Of a stretch of 10,191 nucleotides of DNA, positions 6,459 to 10,191 are shown piece after piece. The translations under genes were made by a program, and so were the position numbers. Location: positions 1 through 10,191 of the forward strand of contig CAYFVQ010000283.1 of the NCBI GenBank assembly GCA_964346585.1. Reading direction: 5' to 3'. Source of the DNA: SOIA01 sp964346585 (GTDB taxonomy: Bacteria > Acidobacteriota > Aminicenantia > Aminicenantales > Aminicenantaceae). The notes under the pieces are model-generated. The model was not told the DNA's origin, searched no databases, and saw nothing but the letters and a program-made list of their open reading frames with translations. The stretch's first letter is position 1. Every line of letters begins with the position of its first letter.

Positions 6459-9058
6459 AAGACGATTCAACAAGACCCCCAAAAATCCCCGAGTGGCTGC
6501 TGACGAAACTGTCCTACTGGATCGAAAGACATTCTCTTATCGACGATCTGGAAGAAGAATATCACATCAATCTGTCAAAGCGAAGCCGCACCTATGCACG
6601 GCTCTGGTATTGGAGCCAGATCTTTCGAGCCATCCCCACAATCGTGTCTTACTCAATATACAGGAATGCTGTCATGATCAAGAATTACGCACTCATTGCC
6701 CTGAGAAATATCCGGAAACAAAAAGTTTTCTCATTCATAAATATCACTGGTTTAGCCATAAGCCTTTCCCTCTGTCTTTTTGTGGTCAAGTTGACTTTCA
6801 CCTTGTACAGCAGCGATCGGTTCCATGAGAAGAAAGACCGAATCTACAGGGTTATCTCTCAGACTACAAGCGAAAATGATGTCATCGATCTGGCGACTGC
6901 GCCTCTGCCTCTTGTGTATGAACTGGAGCAGATCCCGGAGATCGAAACGGTTGTCCGGATAAAGAAGAACTTCGGAGGGGCTGCGGCAGCCATGAAAAAG
7001 GTACTGATGGTCCAGGGACTCTATGCAGACAGGGACTTTTTTCATGTATTCAGTTATGAACTGGAAGCGGGAGACCCGAAGACCGCGCTTGCCGAACCTT
7101 ATTCTCTTGTGGTCACCAAAGAACTTGCGCAGAAGTTTTTCGGCACCGGAAACTCCGTCGGAGAAATTCTGAGCATCCAGGACTTGGGAGATTTTAAGAT
7201 TACCGGAGTGATGAAAGATACATCAAAGCTCAATTCTCACATGAGATTCGAATGTCTGGCCTCTCTTTCGACATTGAATTCACTCGAGAAACAGAAAAAA
7301 ATCCTCGCCTCACTGGAAAACTGGAAAAATTTAAATGATAACTATGTCTATTTTCTGCTCCACGAGAATGCTTCTCTAAACAGGATAGAAGAGCTGTTTC
7401 CAGCCATCGTGAAAAAACATTACTCCGACACGAAAACAGAATATATTTACAGCTTGCAGGCTCTGACCAAAATTTCGCCGGGAAAGAACCTGGGGAATTT
7501 CCTGTCAACGCCGGCTGTGAGCCCTCAACTCCCCTTGCTGTTATCCAGTATTGCCCTCCTGATCATGATCATAGCCTGTTTTAATTACACCAACCTGTCC
7601 TTAGCCAAGGCTCTTTCGCGGGCCAAAGAAGTAGGTATCCGGAAAGCCATGGGAGCCAACCGCTTCAAGCTCATCACTCAATTCATCGGCGAAGCGGTCA
7701 CCTACGCCCTGATTGCGTTTGTCCTCGCACTCATCCTGTTAAAACTTGTTATTCCTGTTTTTGTCAGTCAAATGCCATTGTACACTGGAATGGAAAGCCA
7801 GAGCCTGGGTGTGACACTCTTCTTCATCCTGTTTACCGTATTCACCGGCATCCTTGCCGGAATCATCCCAGCACTCTATATATCAAAATTCAATCCGGCT
7901 GAAGTCCTGAGAGATATCACCAAAGCGAAGGTTTTCTCTCGAATTAACTTGCGCAGGGCTCTTGTGGTCTTCCAGTTCTTTATTTCTTTTGTCTTCATCA
8001 TCACCACCATTGTTTTATACAAACAAATCCGCGTTGAAAAAAACATCGATACGGGATTCAATGCGGAAAACATCATGAATGTTGAACTCCAGAACACCAA
8101 CTATGAAACGTTCAAGCAGGAAATGTCCACTCATCCGGCTGTATCCAGGGTTTCAGCCTCCGCATTTATTCCCTGTACAGGCACAAGATGGGGGACTAGA
8201 GCCAAAACCCCAGATGTTTCTGAATTCCTTGATGTCGACTTCATCTCGATAGACAATGATTTTATTGAAAATCTCGAATTGGAGCTTGTGGCTGGGCAGA
8301 ATTTTCCTGAAATGACCCATCCTGAGAATGAAAGGTTTGTCATCCTCAACGAGATGGCCGTCGAACGATTCGGATTCGAGTCACACCTTGGCGCCATCGG
8401 CCAAATCATTACATTCAGGAAGAACAAACATCTCGAAGTAATCGGTGTGGTCAAAAATTTTCTTTCTTCAAGCGTATCCGATCCGGTTCATCCTCTGGTT
8501 TTAAGAGTAGTTCCCGAGTATTTCGAGTACGCCAACCTGAAGATAAGAACGGATGATGTGGAATCAACCCTTCTCTTTCTCGAAACAAAGTGGAAGGAAT
8601 TGGAGCCTTTCCGCCCTTTCAGATACAGCTTTTTTGAAGATCAGCTTGAAGATTATTTTGCAGAAGTCGAGAATGTGCTACGAGGCGTCTATTTTATTGC
8701 CTTTTTGACCATCCTGATCGCCTTTTTTGGACTCCTGGGTATGGTCATCTATGATACGGAAGCGAGAGTAAAGGAAATCGGTATTCGAAAAGTCATGGGA
8801 GCGTCTGTGATTGATATCATTCTGGTCACTTCAAAGAGCTTTGTTTTCCTGCTGCTGCTGGCAGCGGCTCTGGCCATTCCTGCTGCCTGGTTGATCAACA
8901 ACATGCTCTTGCAGGACATTACCAATCGTATCGAATTGGGATTCGGAATTTTCGCCTTTGGATTACTCATGATGTTCGCCTTAGGTTTTATCACCATATT
9001 TTCCCAGACAATCAAGGCCGCATTCGGAAATCCTGTGGATTCTTTAAGGTATGAGTAG
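6455..9058 (+). CDS. Large MacB/FtsX-type ABC permease with N-terminal prefix domain (duplicated orphan permease)
   Basis: An 867-residue inner-membrane protein. Residues 1-73 form a soluble prefix (PPKIPEWLLTKLSYWIERHS, then DDLEEEY) typical of permeases linked to PadR genes. Helix 1 (about 91-113) follows NYALIALRNIRKQK, then a large periplasmic MacB-type domain (114-358), helices 2-5 (359-378, 409-436, 452-475, 502-522), a second periplasmic domain (523-742) and helices 6-8 (745-766, 791-816, 829-850). Each FtsX half carries the same signature, EVGIRKAMGA at 392-401 and EIGIRKVMGA at 774-783, showing an internal duplication. MacB-like proteins couple cytoplasmic ATP hydrolysis to periplasmic movements and expel antibiotics, peptides or lipoproteins. 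No ATPase gene is near, so one must be supplied from elsewhere or the protein works differently. The ATG at 6455 has GGGAGG 4 nt upstream and overlaps the padR stop; an upstream in-frame ATG at 6410 lies within padR and has no such site. Confidence 0.93.
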   Translation: MKDDSTRPPKIPEWLLTKLSYWIERHSLIDDLEEEYHINLSKRSRTYARLWYWSQIFRAIPTIVSYSIYRNAVMIKNYALIALRNIRKQKVFSFINITGLAISLSLCLFVVKLTFTLYSSDRFHEKKDRIYRVISQTTSENDVIDLATAPLPLVYELEQIPEIETVVRIKKNFGGAAAAMKKVLMVQGLYADRDFFHVFSYELEAGDPKTALAEPYSLVVTKELAQKFFGTGNSVGEILSIQDLGDFKITGVMKDTSKLNSHMRFECLASLSTLNSLEKQKKILASLENWKNLNDNYVYFLLHENASLNRIEELFPAIVKKHYSDTKTEYIYSLQALTKISPGKNLGNFLSTPAVSPQLPLLLSSIALLIMIIACFNYTNLSLAKALSRAKEVGIRKAMGANRFKLITQFIGEAVTYALIAFVLALILLKLVIPVFVSQMPLYTGMESQSLGVTLFFILFTVFTGILAGIIPALYISKFNPAEVLRDITKAKVFSRINLRRALVVFQFFISFVFIITTIVLYKQIRVEKNIDTGFNAENIMNVELQNTNYETFKQEMSTHPAVSRVSASAFIPCTGTRWGTRAKTPDVSEFLDVDFISIDNDFIENLELELVAGQNFPEMTHPENERFVILNEMAVERFGFESHLGAIGQIITFRKNKHLEVIGVVKNFLSSSVSDPVHPLVLRVVPEYFEYANLKIRTDDVESTLLFLETKWKELEPFRPFRYSFFEDQLEDYFAEVENVLRGVYFIAFLTILIAFFGLLGMVIYDTEARVKEIGIRKVMGASVIDIILVTSKSFVFLLLLAAALAIPAAWLINNMLLQDITNRIELGFGIFAFGLLMMFALGFITIFSQTIKAAFGNPVDSLRYE

Positions 9059-9067
9059 GCTTTGAAT

Positions 9068-9445
9068 CTAGAGAAGTCCAGCAATCGTTTTAAATTCCTT
9101 TTTCAGCGGAAACTCTTTGGCAAAAGCTTCTTCGAGCAACTTCACTGCCGGCTGATCCAATCTATCTCGATTCCTTCTCAAGTATTTTTTGACAGCTTTG
9201 ACGACCTTCTTCATAGTCCGGTCATCTGGAATCGAGGTCTTCCTGGACGCACAGAGGACTCCGGTGATATAGCCTAAGGCATAATCTCTATCCTCTTTGT
9301 CACTCGAGCTTATTTTCTCCAAGAGTTCCTTCCCGCTCAGAGGCTTCCCTGCTTCGGCGCAAAAAATCCCATGAATAAAACAAAATAGGATGGCAAACAT
9401 AACAACTTTTTTTTGGGGGGCTATGCCCTTTAATAAATTTATCAT
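9068..9445 (-). CDS. Small exported protein resembling the Rap1a/Tai immunity family
   Basis: A 125-residue protein with a signal peptide (MINLLKGIAPQKKVVMFAIL, hydrophobic to about 28, likely cleavage FCA|EAG near 30). The mature part has the order seen in Rap1a/Tai proteins: GKELLEKISSSDKEDRDYAL, GYITGVL, then a proline before a helix (IPDDRTMKKVVKAVKKYL), then LDQPAVKLLEEAFAKEFP at the end. Known members are periplasmic immunity proteins against type VI secretion amidase effectors, but many lie far from such systems. The usual paired cysteines are missing: I45, A56 and S71 stand where cysteines are common, and C65 is the only one in the mature chain. No effector or secretion gene is nearby. 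The start has AAGGGAG at about 9452-9458. It converges on the permease gene with 9 bp between stop codons. The family call is from pattern memory and moderate. Confidence 0.6.
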   Translation of the reverse strand: MINLLKGIAPQKKVVMFAILFCFIHGIFCAEAGKPLSGKELLEKISSSDKEDRDYALGYITGVLCASRKTSIPDDRTMKKVVKAVKKYLRRNRDRLDQPAVKLLEEAFAKEFPLKKEFKTIAGLL

Positions 9446-10191
9446 TGTGAACTCCCTTTAATTCATATACACATATCCCAAAAAATTATTCCCATTATTT
9501 CTGAGTTTTTTGACATTTTGTATTCTAGGAGTCGAGGTGGCCAAAGACTCGAGGCACAGCTCTTAGAAATGTAGTGAAGGTAGAGGAATAATAGATTTGA
9601 CGAGAGACCATGATTTTTGTCTGTTAAAAACACGATGAGAAAACTCAACCTATGGCAAATTATATTGATTTTTACCAAATCTATATGATATATAATTTAT
9701 ATAATAAAAATAAAAAGAATAAATATAATGTAAATTTCTAGGACTACTTTTTTGCAGGGCACACATATTCTTCAAGGATTTTCATATTTTGCTTTTTTCA
9801 AAAATTCACATGCCCCTGCAAATTTTCCCACAAATAAAAAAACGACCAAAAAATATCCCTCTTACTCAGAACTTGAGGAGAATATTTATCTTATACTGAG
9901 AACAGGATATCTAAACTCCACATACAAGAACTGTCATCTTTGTCCCCTAGATCACCGAGCTGACAAAACGAAAGGTGACAACGTAGTGGCCGGGCCACTG
10001 ATAAAGTTAAAGCCTCCAGTGGTTTTGCTCATTCTGGCAAAGAAATTACAAAGATGGAGTGGAAATTTCTGTTGGTAGATTGGCCAAACAATGAGAAATT
10101 TTTTTTATAAATTAGAATTTCAAACAGTTTCAATTGAATGAGTTGTGTCCCTAGCATTAGAAATTTAAATTATTTATTTACTATGTGAGGA
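9446..10191. other. AT-rich region without a convincing gene
   Basis: This 746-bp stretch is clearly richer in A+T than the genes, especially 9661-9735. It should contain the promoter of the Rap1a-like gene, but no clean hexamer pair is visible (a TATATG-like -10 near 9467 is weak). At 9529-9550 an inverted repeat GAGTC/GACTC encloses TGGCCA, and TCGAGG is repeated at 9532 and 9549. A 108-codon frame from a TTG at 9752 to 10078 exists, with no good ribosome site, no recognisable domain and an AT-rich composition; I do not call it. The final bases read TGTGAGGA, which could be the ribosome site of a gene starting just past the right edge. Confidence 0.5.
9985..10026 (+). other. Possible pair of competing hairpins (attenuator-like)
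   Basis: AGTGGCC (9985-9991) and GGCCACT (9993-9999) form a perfect dyad around one base. The second arm, read as CCACTG (9995-10000), is also complementary to CAGTGG (10017-10022), which is followed by TTTT. The shared middle segment could pair either way, as in terminator/antiterminator switches. The loop of the second hairpin is long (16 nt) and the T-run short, so this may be chance. Confidence 0.25.

Noticed and set aside
9463..9678. 71-codon minus-strand frame upstream of the Rap1a-like gene
   Set aside because: It is AT-rich with an odd mix of residues, no ribosome site and no family pattern; it covers the expected promoter region of the next gene.
9752..10078. 108-codon plus-strand frame starting at TTG
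   Set aside because: It has no clear ribosome site, no recognisable domain, a base composition like the surrounding non-coding DNA, and an internal dyad at 9985-9999. A NCHLCP Cys-x-x-Cys stretch alone is not enough.
10127..10138. GTTTCAATTGAA, similar to the edge of some CRISPR repeats
   Set aside because: Only one copy, with no repeat-spacer pattern and no cas gene in the window.

Overview
This is a bacterial window of moderate G+C with long AT-rich intergenic stretches. The most telling gene pair is a small PadR repressor overlapping a very large MacB/FtsX-type permease that carries its own N-terminal prefix domain. Such pairs are typical of Acidobacteriota and related phyla such as Candidatus Aminicenantes. 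I infer that kind of host from gene style only. Export signals and envelope genes dominate, which fits a diderm cell.

Left part, minus strand (1-2051). A membrane-anchored protein of unknown function runs off the left edge (1-135). Upstream of it is a two-gene operon: a GntR/YtrA-type repressor (1572-1949) followed 14 bp later by an SPFH/stomatin-like protein with an unusually large N-terminal membrane region (355-1557). The operon has a good sigma-70 promoter, and a duplicated 10-bp box lies over the transcription start, as expected for autorepression.

Middle part, minus strand (2236-5791). Two secreted relatives of TldD/PmbA are translationally coupled by an ATGA overlap. The upstream one (4079-5791) keeps the HExxxH zinc motif and the C-terminal cysteine. 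The downstream one (2325-4082) lacks every zinc ligand, so the pair looks like an exported analogue of the TldD/TldE heterodimer. The partner carries an in-frame TAA in its middle, with 217 clean codons after it, so it is called a pseudogene. Its 3' end runs into a small palindromic repeat element (2236-2331) that supplies its final stop codon.

Right part. A 331-bp divergent intergenic region (5792-6122) carries four palindromes, two of them identical TATAGAATTTCTATA operators on the PadR promoter. The PadR gene (6123-6458) overlaps by ATGA an 867-residue, eight-helix duplicated FtsX permease (6455-9058) with no ATPase gene beside it. Convergent to it, 9 bp away, is a small exported protein resembling the Rap1a/Tai family (9068-9445). 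The last 746 bp are AT-rich, with no convincing gene and one possible attenuator-like structure.

The window holds no rRNA, tRNA, CRISPR array or intact transposase that I can see. The best leads are the exported TldD/TldE-like pair with its nonsense codon, the repeat at its 3' end, and the GntR-SPFH operon with its operator.
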